From NCBI RefSeq assembly GCF_004114425.1, contig NZ_RDQF01000020.1, forward strand, positions 1-64,000: a DNA stretch of 64,000 nucleotides. Reading direction: 5' to 3'. A program made the position numbers and the translations under genes. The notes under the pieces were generated by a model. The model saw nothing but the letters and a program-made list of their open reading frames with translations, searched no databases and was not told where the DNA came from. This DNA comes from Bradyrhizobium vignae (lineage in GTDB: Bacteria; Pseudomonadota; Alphaproteobacteria; Rhizobiales; Xanthobacteraceae). Numbering within the stretch: the stretch's first letter is position 1; each line of letters opens with the position of its first letter. Positions 44,081-52,750 of this stretch are shown here, piece after piece.

Positions 44081-44677
44081 ATGGCAATGATTCCAATGCA
44101 AGGGACCTACACAGCCTTCGTCGGCCAGCGTCGGCTGGCCTCCGGCACGGCCGGCGATGTCGCGCTCGCGGTCAAGCGAGCCACGCAATCGCTGGACCAG
44201 CCGATCATCATCTTTGATGACGGCACCGGGCGGTCGATCGATTTCGACCTGCGCGGCGATGACCGCGAGGTGCTGGCGCGGCTGGCGAAGCTGGCCCCGC
44301 CGCCGAGTGAGGAGGCTGAAGCACCCGCAGAGCCGCGCGGCCGCGGCCGGCCGAAACTCGGCGTGGTCGCGCGCGAGGTGACGTTGCTACCGCGACACTG
44401 GGAGTGGCTCAACGCGCAGGCGGGCGGTGCCTCGGTCGCGCTGCGCAAGCTGGTCGACGAGGCCAGGCGCGCGAGCGGCGACAAGGACCGCGAGCGCCAG
44501 GCGCGCGATGCCGCCTATCATTTCATGTCGACCATCGCCGGCAATCTGCCGCAGTTCGAGGAAGCCTCGCGCGCGCTGTTCGCGGATGACCGGCGGCGCT
44601 TCACCGGGCTGATCGCGGACTGGCCGACCGACATCCGCGACCACATCGTCAAGCTCGCCTACAGCGACCGCGCTTAA
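44081..44677 (+). CDS. DUF2239 protein with AT-hook-like and ribbon-helix-helix-like regions
   Basis: 198 residues from the ATG at 44081; no clear ribosome-binding site, and a further ATG follows at 44087. The N-terminal part (YTAFVGQRRLASGTAGDVALAVK) and the C-terminal YHFMSTIAGNLPQFEEASRALFADD are DUF2239 signatures. Between them RGRGRPK at 86-92 resembles an AT-hook. REVTLLPRHWEWLNAQ followed by SVALRKLVDEAR (98-129) has the strand-helix-turn-helix pattern of Arc/MetJ regulators. No function is established for the family. The promoter palindromes suggest, by inference, that the protein binds DNA and represses itself. Confidence 0.8.
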   Translation: MAMIPMQGTYTAFVGQRRLASGTAGDVALAVKRATQSLDQPIIIFDDGTGRSIDFDLRGDDREVLARLAKLAPPPSEEAEAPAEPRGRGRPKLGVVAREVTLLPRHWEWLNAQAGGASVALRKLVDEARRASGDKDRERQARDAAYHFMSTIAGNLPQFEEASRALFADDRRRFTGLIADWPTDIRDHIVKLAYSDRA

Positions 44678-44766
44678 ACCGCGCGCCGCTTCTTCACAAC
44701 CCCATCGACAGCCGAGCCGCGCATTGCGCGGCAACGGCTTCGCACACCCTGATGAAAGGCCAATCC

Positions 44767-46116
44767 ATGTCCGCCGCAACACCTCTCTGGACCACATTCC
44801 TCCGCTTCCTTGCTCCCCTAATGCTCAGCAACGCGCTGCAATCGCTGTTCGGCACTGTCAGCAACGTCTATCTCGGCCAGATGATCGGCGTCGACGCGCT
44901 CGCCGCCGTTTCGGCGTTCTTCCCCGTGATGTTCTTCCTGTTCGCCTTGGTCATGGGCCTGAGCACCGGCGCGACCGTGCTGATCGGCCAAGCGTTTGGC
45001 GCGGGCGAGCACAACGGGATCAAGCTCGTCGTGGGGACGACGCTCGCAGTCGGCTTGCTGCTGTCGATTTCGATTGCACTGGTTGGCGGGCTCTTCAGCC
45101 GGCAATTGATGATCGCGCTCGCCACGCCCGCTGACATTCTCGATGAGGCCAGCGCCTATGCGCGAATCATGCTGCTGACCATGCCGCTCGGCTTCATCTT
45201 CCTGCTGATGACGGCGATGATCCGCGGAGTCGGTGACACATTGACGCCGCTGCTGGCGCTGGCGTCGTCGACTGCGATCGGCCTGATTCTGACGCCACTG
45301 CTGATCCGCGGCGCGTCCGGATTGCCGGCGGCGGGTATCACCAGTCCGGCGTGGGCGGCTGCGATCTCGAACATGCTCACGCTGACCTCGCTGGCCGTCT
45401 ATCTGCTGAGGAGGAAGCACGCGCTCGCGCCGGACGCGGCACTGCTGCGTCAGGTGCGGTTCAACGGCGCCGTGCTCAGTAAGATTCTCGGCATCGGGCT
45501 GCCGAGCGCGATCGGCATGATGGTGATGGCGATCGCGGAGCTGGTGCTGCTCGGCCTCGTCAACGGCTTCGGCTCAAACGCCACGGCCGCCTATGGCGCC
45601 GTCAATCAGGTGATGGGCTACACGCAGTTCACGGCGATGTCGATTTCGATCGCGGTCTCGATCCTCGGTGCGCAGGCGATCGGTGCCGGCGACCGGGCGC
45701 GGCTCGACCGCATCGTGCGCACCGGCCTTGCGTTCAACCTCGCTCTGACCGGCGGGCTGGTGGCGCTGATTTACCTGGTGCCGCGCACGGTGCTTGGCAT
45801 CTTCATCACCGAAGGCGCCGTGCTCGATCTGGCGAGGGAGCTGCTGTACATCGCCTTGTGGAGCTCGGTGCCTTTCGGCCTCGCCACGGTGTTTTCCGGC
45901 GCGATGCGCGCGGCCGGCGTCGCCTTCACGCCGATGCTGCTGTCGATCTTCGCGATCGTCGCGATCGAGCTGCCGGCTGCGGTAATCCTGAGCGGCACGA
46001 TCGGCCTTGGGGGCGTATGGGCCGCCTATCCGATTGTGTTCTGCGCCATGCTCGCCCTGCAGATGGGCTATTACCTCCTGGTGTGGCGCAAGCAGGCAGT
46101 CCAGCGTCTGATCTGA
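44767..46116 (+). CDS. MATE family multidrug efflux transporter
   Basis: 449 residues from the ATG at 44767 with AAAGG eight bases before; the ATG at 44752 lacks a site. Twelve membrane helices in two homologous halves: LAPLMLSNALQSLFGTVSNVYLG in half one, LGIGLPSAIGMMVMAIAELVLLG in half two, both with the family's N-P/S-x-x-N-type pattern. Exports cationic drugs or metabolites against Na+ or H+. No regulator gene is next to it. Alone, or downstream of DUF2239 with a 90-base gap. Confidence 0.93.
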   Translation: MSAATPLWTTFLRFLAPLMLSNALQSLFGTVSNVYLGQMIGVDALAAVSAFFPVMFFLFALVMGLSTGATVLIGQAFGAGEHNGIKLVVGTTLAVGLLLSISIALVGGLFSRQLMIALATPADILDEASAYARIMLLTMPLGFIFLLMTAMIRGVGDTLTPLLALASSTAIGLILTPLLIRGASGLPAAGITSPAWAAAISNMLTLTSLAVYLLRRKHALAPDAALLRQVRFNGAVLSKILGIGLPSAIGMMVMAIAELVLLGLVNGFGSNATAAYGAVNQVMGYTQFTAMSISIAVSILGAQAIGAGDRARLDRIVRTGLAFNLALTGGLVALIYLVPRTVLGIFITEGAVLDLARELLYIALWSSVPFGLATVFSGAMRAAGVAFTPMLLSIFAIVAIELPAAVILSGTIGLGGVWAAYPIVFCAMLALQMGYYLLVWRKQAVQRLI

Positions 46117-46200
46117 TCCCCAAAGTATTATGACCATCATTAAACGGTGGACCTGTGGCGCGGCCTGCGCCACAATGAGCAAAAAGCGACGTCAGGGAGA

Positions 46201-46815
46201 ATGATATTGACCCGCACCGCCCCGCAATTCCTGTTCGACTTCGGCAGCCCTAACGCCTATCTCAGCCATCTGGCGATACCGGCGATCGAGCAGCGGATCG
46301 GCGTCAAGTTCGAATATGTGCCGATCCTGCTCGGCGGCATCTTCAAGGCGACCAACAACAAATCGCCGGCCGAGACGCTGGCCGGCATCAAGAACAAGCG
46401 GGAGTTCCAGCAGGTTGAGACCGAGCGCTTCATCAGGCGCTTCCATGTCCAGCCCCATGTCTGGAATCCGCATTTTCCCGTCAACACGCTGAATTTGATG
46501 CGCGCGGCAATCGCGGCGCAGCTCGAGGGAGTCTTCGAAAAATACGTCGAGGCCGCCTTCCACCACATGTGGCGCGAGCCGAAGAAGATGGACGATCCTG
46601 AGATCGCGGCGAAGGCGCTGGAATCCTCCGGCCTCGATGCGCAGAAGCTGTTCGCCCGGACCCAGGAACCCGAGGTGAAGGGCAGACTGATCAAGAACAC
46701 GGAGGAGGCAGTCGCCCGCGGCGCATTCGGCTCGCCGACTTTCTTCGTCGGCAACGAGATGTTCTTTGGCAAGGAGCAGCTCCGCGACGTCGAGGAGATG
46801 GTCCTCGGCAAATAG
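46201..46815 (+). CDS. 2-hydroxychromene-2-carboxylate isomerase-like (DsbA/kappa-GST fold)
   Basis: 204 residues from the ATG at 46201 with CAGGGAGA before it. FLFDFGSPNAYLSHLAIP at the N terminus, with Ser in the position of the kappa-GST catalytic residue, ILLGGIFKATNNKSP, and ARGAFGSPTFFVGNEMFFGKEQL at the C terminus match the NahD-like family. It uses glutathione to isomerise ring-cleavage products in aromatic degradation; no other such genes are here, so the real substrate may differ. Upstream of a ketopantoate reductase gene by 110 bases. Confidence 0.85.
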   Translation: MILTRTAPQFLFDFGSPNAYLSHLAIPAIEQRIGVKFEYVPILLGGIFKATNNKSPAETLAGIKNKREFQQVETERFIRRFHVQPHVWNPHFPVNTLNLMRAAIAAQLEGVFEKYVEAAFHHMWREPKKMDDPEIAAKALESSGLDAQKLFARTQEPEVKGRLIKNTEEAVARGAFGSPTFFVGNEMFFGKEQLRDVEEMVLGK

Positions 46816-46925
46816 CATCATACTCCAGCGACAGAATGTGATCGCGGCAACATTCTGGGTTGCTTCGCTTCGCTCGCAAGGGCGTCTATAGATAGACCGC
46901 CAACAGCAAGAACAAGGAAGATCCC

Positions 46926-47849
46926 ATGCGTATCCTCGTGGTCGGCGCCGGCGCCATCGGCGGCTATTTTGGTGGCAGGTTGTTGCAGGCCGGCCGCGAC
47001 GTCACATTCCTGGTCCGGCCGCGGCGCGCCACCGAGCTTGCGAGCGCCGGCCTCGTCATCAAGAGCCCGAATGGCGACGTGACCTTGAACGATCCGCCGA
47101 CCGTGCAGGCGGACGCGCTCAAGGACAAGTTCGACGTCGTGCTCTTGAGCTGTAAGGCGTTCGACCTCGACGACGCCATCAAGTCGTTCGCACCGGCGGT
47201 CGGGCCGAACACCACCATCATCCCGATGCTCAACGGCATGAAGCACCTCGACACGCTGGATGCCAAGTTCGGCAAGGAGCGCGTGCTGGGCGGCCTCTGC
47301 GCCATCGCCGCGACGCTGAACGATAAGCGCGAGGTGGTGCAGCTCCAGCCGATGCAGTCGATCAATTACGGCGAGCGCGGCGGCAGGATGTCGGAACGGG
47401 TGAAGGCGATCGACGAGGCCTTCAGGAGCGGCATCGCTGGCGCCACCGCCAGCGAGAACATCATGCAGGACATGTGGGAGAAGTGGGTGTTCCTCTCCTC
47501 GCTCGCGGCATCCACCAGCCTCATGCGCGCCTCGGTCGGCAACATCCTTGCGGCTCCCGGCGGTCGGGATTTCCTGCTCGGCATGCTCGATGAGACCAGC
47601 GCGATCGCGACCGCGTCGGGCTATCCGCCGGGCGGGCCGTTCTTCGAGCGGGTGAAGGGCAATATCACCACCGAGGGCTCGCCGATGACCGCGTCGATGT
47701 TCCGCGACATCAAGGCGGGCCTGCCGGTCGAAGCCGATCACGTCATCGGCGATCTCATCGCGCGCGCCGATGCCGCCAAGGTGCCGGTGCCGAAGCTGCG
47801 TATCGCCTACACGCATCTGAAGGCGTACGAAAAACAGCGGGTGGGATAG
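46926..47849 (+). CDS. panE: 2-dehydropantoate 2-reductase (ketopantoate reductase family)
   Basis: 307 residues, ATG with AAGGAAG upstream. VVGAGAIGGYFGGRL is the NADPH-binding motif. The catalytic Lys is in LLSCKAFDLDDAI, Asn in MLNGMKHLDTL, and the C-terminal domain has MWEKWVFLSSLAASTSLMR. Reduces ketopantoate to pantoate in coenzyme A synthesis, but Bradyrhizobium-type genomes carry several paralogues, so the pathway role is not certain. Confidence 0.83.
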   Translation: MRILVVGAGAIGGYFGGRLLQAGRDVTFLVRPRRATELASAGLVIKSPNGDVTLNDPPTVQADALKDKFDVVLLSCKAFDLDDAIKSFAPAVGPNTTIIPMLNGMKHLDTLDAKFGKERVLGGLCAIAATLNDKREVVQLQPMQSINYGERGGRMSERVKAIDEAFRSGIAGATASENIMQDMWEKWVFLSSLAASTSLMRASVGNILAAPGGRDFLLGMLDETSAIATASGYPPGGPFFERVKGNITTEGSPMTASMFRDIKAGLPVEADHVIGDLIARADAAKVPVPKLRIAYTHLKAYEKQRVG

Positions 47850-47869
47850 CGGCCGGCCACACACTCGGT

Positions 47870-47916
47870 GTCGTCCCGGATCTGCGCGCGCTTGAGGCGC
47901 GCTTGTCCGGGACGAC
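47870..47916. repeat. palindromic repeat between convergent genes
   Basis: gtcgtcccgga at 47870-47880 and tccgggacgac at 47906-47916 enclose a second hairpin gcgcgc...gcgcgc. The same sequence family ends the element at 58522-58661. It probably separates the convergent panE and cytochrome c transcripts. Confidence 0.75.
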
Positions 47917-47922
47917 GAACAG

Positions 47923-48504
47923 CTATTTCAAATGCGCCAGATAATGCGAGACCGCGGTGATTTCCTCGTCGCTCATGTGATAGGCGACATCGGCCATCGC
48001 GGCGACGCCGCCGCCGACGCGCTGGCCGGCCTTGTAATCGTGCAGCGCCTTGACGAGATATTCTTCGCGCTGGCCGGCGAGCCGCGCAACCGCCTTGGTG
48101 CCGGCATAGCTATCCGTGTGGCATGAGGCGCAGCGGCGGCCCGCGGCAACCTGCGCGCCTTTCTTCGACAGGTCCGGATCTTTGTCATCCGGGCCCTTCG
48201 GCGGCGTCAGCTGGGAGAAATAGGCGCCGAGATTGCGGATGTCCTCGTTGTTGATCTCCTCGACGATCGGCTGCATCTGGTCGTTCTTGCGCGAGCCAGC
48301 GCGGAAGAACACGAGCTGCCATTGCAGGAATTGATCAGGCTGGCCGGCGAGCGAGGGAATGTTCTCGGTCTGCGAGATGCCGTTCTCACCGTGACAGCCG
48401 GCGCAGACCTGCGCCTTGGCCTGGCCGGCGGAGACGTCGGCGGCGCGAGTGGCCGGCGCAATCAGAAAGCTGGCTGCCAGAGCTCCAAACCAAACGGCTC
48501 GCAT
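47923..48504 (-). CDS. dihaem cytochrome c (c4-like), periplasmic
   Basis: 193 residues. Signal peptide about 1-21 (WFGALAASFLIAPATRA). Two CxxCH haem sites: VCAGCHGENG and CASCHTDSYAG, each in a cytochrome-c-like domain with a later Met ligand (QMQPIVEEI, AAMADVAYHM). It carries electrons in the periplasm. The PQQ-type sugar dehydrogenase encoded 225 bases upstream on the same strand would be a natural donor, though a terminator lies between. Confidence 0.92.
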   Translation of the reverse strand: MRAVWFGALAASFLIAPATRAADVSAGQAKAQVCAGCHGENGISQTENIPSLAGQPDQFLQWQLVFFRAGSRKNDQMQPIVEEINNEDIRNLGAYFSQLTPPKGPDDKDPDLSKKGAQVAAGRRCASCHTDSYAGTKAVARLAGQREEYLVKALHDYKAGQRVGGGVAAMADVAYHMSDEEITAVSHYLAHLK

Positions 48505-48520
48505 GGATGATTTCTCCGAC

Positions 48521-48648
48521 TGTCATTGCCGGGCTTTGACCCGCCTGCGAGGCCGAGGCCTGTTCGGTGGGCGTAGGCCCGGCAATCCATCCCATTGGTG
48601 AAACGTTTCTCGTTTGGTGGATACCCGGGTCAAGTCCGGACATGACGA
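48521..48648. repeat. palindromic intergenic repeat
   Basis: tgtcattgccgggctttgac at one end is matched by gtcaagtccggacatgacg at the other, with aggccgaggcct in between. It lies upstream of the cytochrome c gene. Confidence 0.6.
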
Positions 48649-48680
48649 ACCTGTTCCGCTGCGAGCCTGCTGCGTCAGAC

Positions 48681-48715
48681 AAAAGAGGCTGCAGCCGTCA
48701 CCCGGTCGCAGCCTC
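48681..48715 (-). terminator. rho-independent terminator after the sugar dehydrogenase gene
   Basis: On the minus strand gaggctgc and gcagcctc (48708-48715 and 48685-48692) form a stem around a 15-base loop, followed by ttttgt. It lies about 15 bases past the stop codon. Confidence 0.75.
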
Positions 48716-48729
48716 GTTCTCGTGTCGCG

Positions 48730-50004
48730 CTACTTCTTGCTGTAGCTGATGCGGTAGATCGCGCCGGCCCAGTCGTCGGCAACGAGGATCGATCCGTCCT
48801 TGGCGAGGATGATGTCGTCGGGTCGGCCGAGATAGCCCTGGTCGCCCTCGAGCCAGCCGGAGGCGAACACCTCCTGCTTCGGGTTCTTGCCGTCAGGCCC
48901 GACGATCACGCGTACGATGCGCGCGCCCTGGTACTTGTGACGATTCCAGGAGCCGTGCTCGGCGATCAGGATGTTGTTCTTGTAGTCGGCGGGGAACTGG
49001 TCGCCGGTGTAGAACTTCATGCCGAGCGGCGCGACATGGGCGCCGAGATTCAGCACGGGCGGTGTGAACTCGGAGCATTTGTGGCCCATCGCGAACTTGT
49101 CGTCAGGCAGATTGCCCTGGTGGCAATAGGGATAGCCGAAATGCTCGCCGATCCTGTTGATCATGTTCAGTTTGTCTGAGGGCAGATCATCGCTGATCCA
49201 GTCGCGGGCATTCTCGGTGAACCAGTATTTGCCGGTGCGCGGATCGACGTCGCCGCCAACCGAGTTGCGGACGCCGAGCGCCCAGATCTCGGCGTTGCCG
49301 GTCTTGGGATCGACGCGCCGGATCTGCGACACGCTGGTCGGCGGAATGCCGATGTTGAAGGGCGGGCCGAACGGAATGTAGAACCAGCCTTCCTTGTCGA
49401 CCGCGATGTACTTCCAGCCGTGCGCGGCATAGGACGGCATGTCGTCATAGACGACCTTGCCCTCGCCGAGATTGTCGAGATTGGCTTCGGCGTTGTCGTA
49501 GCGGATCAGCTTGTCGACGGCGATGACGTAGAGCGCGCCGTCCTTGAAGGCGAGACCGGTGGGCATGTTCAGGCCCTTGAGGATGGTCTTGACCTCCTTC
49601 TTTCCGTTGTTGTCCTTGATGGCATAGACGTTGCCGAGACCGAACGAGCCGACGAACAGCGTGCCCTTGTCACCCCAGGCCATCTGCCGCGCGGCAAGCA
49701 CGCCCGAGGCGTAGACCTCGATCTTGAAGCCCGGCGGCAGCTTGATTTTCTTGACGATGTTGGCGAGCTCCGTGTCGGAGGCGCCGGTCGGCGGGCCCGA
49801 GGGCGGCGCGAGACCCTTTTGCGCCTCGGTCTCGTCGCCGAGGAACCAGTCGTCCGGCGGATGGGTCCAGAACTCCTTGGTACCGGATTCGTATTTCTTC
49901 AGCGCCCGGTTCTTGTCCTGTTGCTGCGCATTGACAACGCTGGTCCCGGCAAGAAGGGCCACGGCCGCAAGCGCCAACACGGATCGATGGAACATCGATG
50001 TCAT
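48730..50004 (-). CDS. PQQ-type sugar (sorbosone) dehydrogenase family protein
   Basis: 424 residues. Signal peptide about 1-26 (SVLALAAVALLAGTSVVNAQ). A six-bladed beta-propeller of the glucose/sorbosone dehydrogenase family: KLPPGFKIEVYASGVLAARQMAWG, NMPTGLAFKDGALYVIAV, ALGVRNSVGGDVDPRTGKYWFTEN, NLPDDKFAMGHKCSEFTPPVL, LIAEHGSWNRHKYQGARIV and YLGRPDDIILAKDGSILVADDWAGAIYRI. Oxidises a sugar or aldehyde in the periplasm using PQQ. The electron acceptor is probably the neighbouring cytochrome c. Confidence 0.9.
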   Translation of the reverse strand: MTSMFHRSVLALAAVALLAGTSVVNAQQQDKNRALKKYESGTKEFWTHPPDDWFLGDETEAQKGLAPPSGPPTGASDTELANIVKKIKLPPGFKIEVYASGVLAARQMAWGDKGTLFVGSFGLGNVYAIKDNNGKKEVKTILKGLNMPTGLAFKDGALYVIAVDKLIRYDNAEANLDNLGEGKVVYDDMPSYAAHGWKYIAVDKEGWFYIPFGPPFNIGIPPTSVSQIRRVDPKTGNAEIWALGVRNSVGGDVDPRTGKYWFTENARDWISDDLPSDKLNMINRIGEHFGYPYCHQGNLPDDKFAMGHKCSEFTPPVLNLGAHVAPLGMKFYTGDQFPADYKNNILIAEHGSWNRHKYQGARIVRVIVGPDGKNPKQEVFASGWLEGDQGYLGRPDDIILAKDGSILVADDWAGAIYRISYSKK

Positions 50005-50384
50005 CGCGTCACTCCCCTAAGGCAGCCGTGAGGGCTGCGCGTTATTTTGTTTTGCTAGTCGAGAGGCGAAGTTTTTGAGTCCGTCGGGACGACAGACGTA
50101 AAAAGGTTAGCACATCTGCGAGCCCTGAGAAGCGCATCGCGTGTGCTGCGGTTGTGCTCCGAAAAAATTGAGACGCAATGTCAATGAGCGGGCGGACGCC
50201 GCCGCGGCAATGCTCTCGCTGCAGCGCGAAATCAATTGGGCACGCGGATCGCTTGCAGGCGGCACGAGGGATCATACAAAAACGCGAAAACAACCCCATG
50301 CACAGTAGAACGGCTCAGACCGGCGCGCTCCCGGTGACGTCGAACAGGCATTTGAAACGTCGAGCAAAACAGCAATCGCGGCGC
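50005..50384. other. intergenic gap without a supported gene
   Basis: About 380 bases upstream of the sugar dehydrogenase gene and past the 3' end of the epimerase gene. It is less GC-rich than its surroundings. A plus-strand frame of about 44 codons (from a TTG near 50169 to TAG near 50308) has some coding-like codons but no ribosome-binding site. I see no RNA gene or repeat. Confidence 0.5.
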
Positions 50385-51371
50385 TTACGAAGCGACGGGG
50401 TAGGGCCCATCCTCGAACACCGTGTCATGATAGCCTTTCGACCCGATCTCGCGCGCCAGGGTGCTGCGAAAATCGCGGTCATCTCGCAGGCTGCGCAGCA
50501 CATGCGCGAAGTCGTATTCGGGCCGCCAGCCGAGCTCCCGCCGCGCCCGTTCGTTGACATAGACGCGGTCGATCGCGGGGAAGAGCCGCCAGCCGCGCAC
50601 CGCATAGAGCTGCGCACATTCCGGATTGAGCTCGCGCACGACACCGGCGGCATCGCGCGCAAGCGCTTCGAGATGACGTTGCTCGAACGGGCTCGTGGCC
50701 GAGACGATGTAGCGGGCGAACCCGATTCTGGGCGCGCGCTCGACGGCCAGCAGATGGGCGCTGACCGCGTCCGCGATATCCAGCCGGCGATAGAGCAGCT
50801 CGTTGGCCTGCGCGTTGTCGAGCGCGTAAGCCGACCGCATCGCCGGATCATCGTCGTCCTCGGGAAAGAAGCGCGAGGTCCGCAGGATGAGGACCGGCAG
50901 GGCGCGTTCGCGAAAGAACAGTTCGCACAGGTTCTCGGCCATCAGCTTGGTCGTGCCGTAGATGTTCTTCGGCACCGGCGGCAGGTCCTCGGTGACCCAC
51001 ACGGCGGTCTGCCCGGCCTCGGGGCGCAGCTGCGAGCCGAACGCGCTGGTGGTGCTGGTGAAGACGAAGCTCTTCACACCGGCCGCCGCGGCCGCCTCGA
51101 GCAGGTTGAGCGTGCCGGTGATATTGGTGTCGACGAAGTCTCGCTTGCCGTGGGTCGCCACATGCGGCTTGTGCAGCGTCGCGGTGTGGATCACTGCAGT
51201 GATGCCGTCCATCTGCGCTCGCACAAGCGCCGGATCGACGATCGAGCCGACGGCGTCGGTGAAAGGGGAGGGCTTCAGATCGAGCCCGCGGGCAGGCGAC
51301 CCGCGCCCATGGAGCGTCCGCAGAATGGCCTCGCCGAGGTGGCCCGCGCTGCCGGTGACCAGAATTGTCAT
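50385..51371 (-). CDS. NAD(P)-dependent epimerase/dehydratase (extended SDR)
   Basis: 328 residues from the ATG at 51371. LVTGSAGHLGEAIL binds the dinucleotide, the catalytic Ser lies in FTSTTSAFGS and the YxxxK pair is YGTTKLMAEN. VIHTATLHKPHVATH and the C-terminal RRELGWRPEYDFAHVLRSL are typical of nucleotide-sugar epimerases. No sugar or LPS genes adjoin it, so the substrate is unknown. Its start lies about 75 bases past the tRNA-Gly gene on the same strand. Confidence 0.88.
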   Translation of the reverse strand: MTILVTGSAGHLGEAILRTLHGRGSPARGLDLKPSPFTDAVGSIVDPALVRAQMDGITAVIHTATLHKPHVATHGKRDFVDTNITGTLNLLEAAAAAGVKSFVFTSTTSAFGSQLRPEAGQTAVWVTEDLPPVPKNIYGTTKLMAENLCELFFRERALPVLILRTSRFFPEDDDDPAMRSAYALDNAQANELLYRRLDIADAVSAHLLAVERAPRIGFARYIVSATSPFEQRHLEALARDAAGVVRELNPECAQLYAVRGWRLFPAIDRVYVNERARRELGWRPEYDFAHVLRSLRDDRDFRSTLAREIGSKGYHDTVFEDGPYPVAS

Positions 51372-51447
51372 TTGAGATCCAATACAGCCGTCAGCTGCGT
51401 GGAAAACCACGGCCCGATCCGGTTTGGCTGGATGCTCTGGGAAAATT

Positions 51448-51522
<75 letters not shown>

Positions 51523-51793
51523 ATCCTGTGTCGGTCGCGTGACGCGCCGGCAACGGCTGTCGTATGCCAAAAGCGGGAGGGGAATGCAACAGCTACCCGC
51601 GGCATAGATTTGCAATTGAGGACCCCATATGGACCCCGAACGTGGCCAAATGGACCGAAAAAGCTCCGGAACCGGCGAATCGGGGCGCCTGGATTGAAAT
51701 TCGGCCCATCCGGCCCAATTTAGGAGCCGACCACAAGCATATGATGCGGCGGCATGCTAAAGAGCCGCCATTCCAGCATGACGAGGGGATCCC

Positions 51794-52717
51794 GTGACGA
51801 TCATCGACCAGGGTAACGGAGCGGCGGGCCCGGCTGCGGCCGACCTGATCAAGGACACCACCACCCAGACTTTCGTGAAGGATGTCATCGAGGAATCGAA
51901 GCGCCAGCCGGTGCTGATCGATTTCTGGGCGGAGTGGTGCGGCCCCTGCAAGCAGCTCACCCCCGTGCTGGAGAAGGCGGTGAAGGCGGCCAAGGGCAAG
52001 GTCAAGCTGGTCAAGATGAACATCGACCACCATCCGGCGATCCCGGGCCAAATGGGCATCCAGTCGATCCCGGCCGTGATCGCCTTCGTCAACGGCCAGC
52101 CGGCCGACGGTTTCATGGGCGCGGTGCCGGAGAGCCAGGTCAATGCCTTCATCGAGCGGCTGACCAAGGGCGTCACCGCGCCGGGCGAGGTCAACGTCTC
52201 CGAGATCGTGCAGGAGGCCGAAGCTGTGCTCGCCGAGGGCGACACGGCGGCGGCGGCGCAGATCTATGCCGAGGCGCTCCAGCATGATTCGACCAATATC
52301 GCGGCGCTTGCGGGCCTTGCGAAGTGTTACGCCGTCTCCGGCGCATTGGAGCAGGCCAAGCAGACGCTGGCCATGGTGCCGGACTCCAAGCGCAACGATC
52401 CGGCCGTGAAGGCCGTGCAGACCGCGATCGATCTCGCCGAGCAAGCGAAATCGCTTGGTCCTGTCGCCGAGCTGGAACAGAAAGTCGCCGCAAACCCGCT
52501 CGATCATCAGGCCCGATTCGACCTCGCCACCGCGCTCAACGCGCAAGGCAATCGCGCGGCGGCGACCGAGCAGCTCCTCGAGATCGTCAAGCGCGACCGC
52601 AAGTGGAACGACGACGGCGCCCGCAAGCAGCTGGTGCAGTTCTTCGAGGCCTGGGGCGGCACGGATGATGCAACCGTCGAGGGACGCAAGCGTTTGTCGA
52701 CGATCCTGTTTTCGTAG
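51794..52717 (+). CDS. thioredoxin with C-terminal TPR (CnoX/YbbN-like)
   Basis: 307 residues from a GTG at 51794 with GAGGGGAT upstream. The thioredoxin domain (about 20-130) keeps the redox-active CGPC (Cys49, Cys52, in FWAEWCGPCKQL), while the C-terminal 170 residues are TPR-like helices (AEAVLAEGDTAAAAQIYAEAL, LAGLAKCYAVSGALEQAKQTL). E. coli CnoX has SxxC here and acts as a chaperone guarding GroEL clients; with CGPC this one is probably also a reductase. Cytoplasmic. Coupled with the LON-domain gene 33 bases on. Confidence 0.9.
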   Translation: MTIIDQGNGAAGPAAADLIKDTTTQTFVKDVIEESKRQPVLIDFWAEWCGPCKQLTPVLEKAVKAAKGKVKLVKMNIDHHPAIPGQMGIQSIPAVIAFVNGQPADGFMGAVPESQVNAFIERLTKGVTAPGEVNVSEIVQEAEAVLAEGDTAAAAQIYAEALQHDSTNIAALAGLAKCYAVSGALEQAKQTLAMVPDSKRNDPAVKAVQTAIDLAEQAKSLGPVAELEQKVAANPLDHQARFDLATALNAQGNRAAATEQLLEIVKRDRKWNDDGARKQLVQFFEAWGGTDDATVEGRKRLSTILFS

Positions 52718-52750
52718 GGACGTACTGGCAACGCCAGGGGGACCGGGCAG

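Noticed and set aside
50169..50308. Plus-strand frame of about 44 codons in the gap before the epimerase gene
   Set aside because: Too short, TTG start, no ribosome-binding site and no recognisable family.
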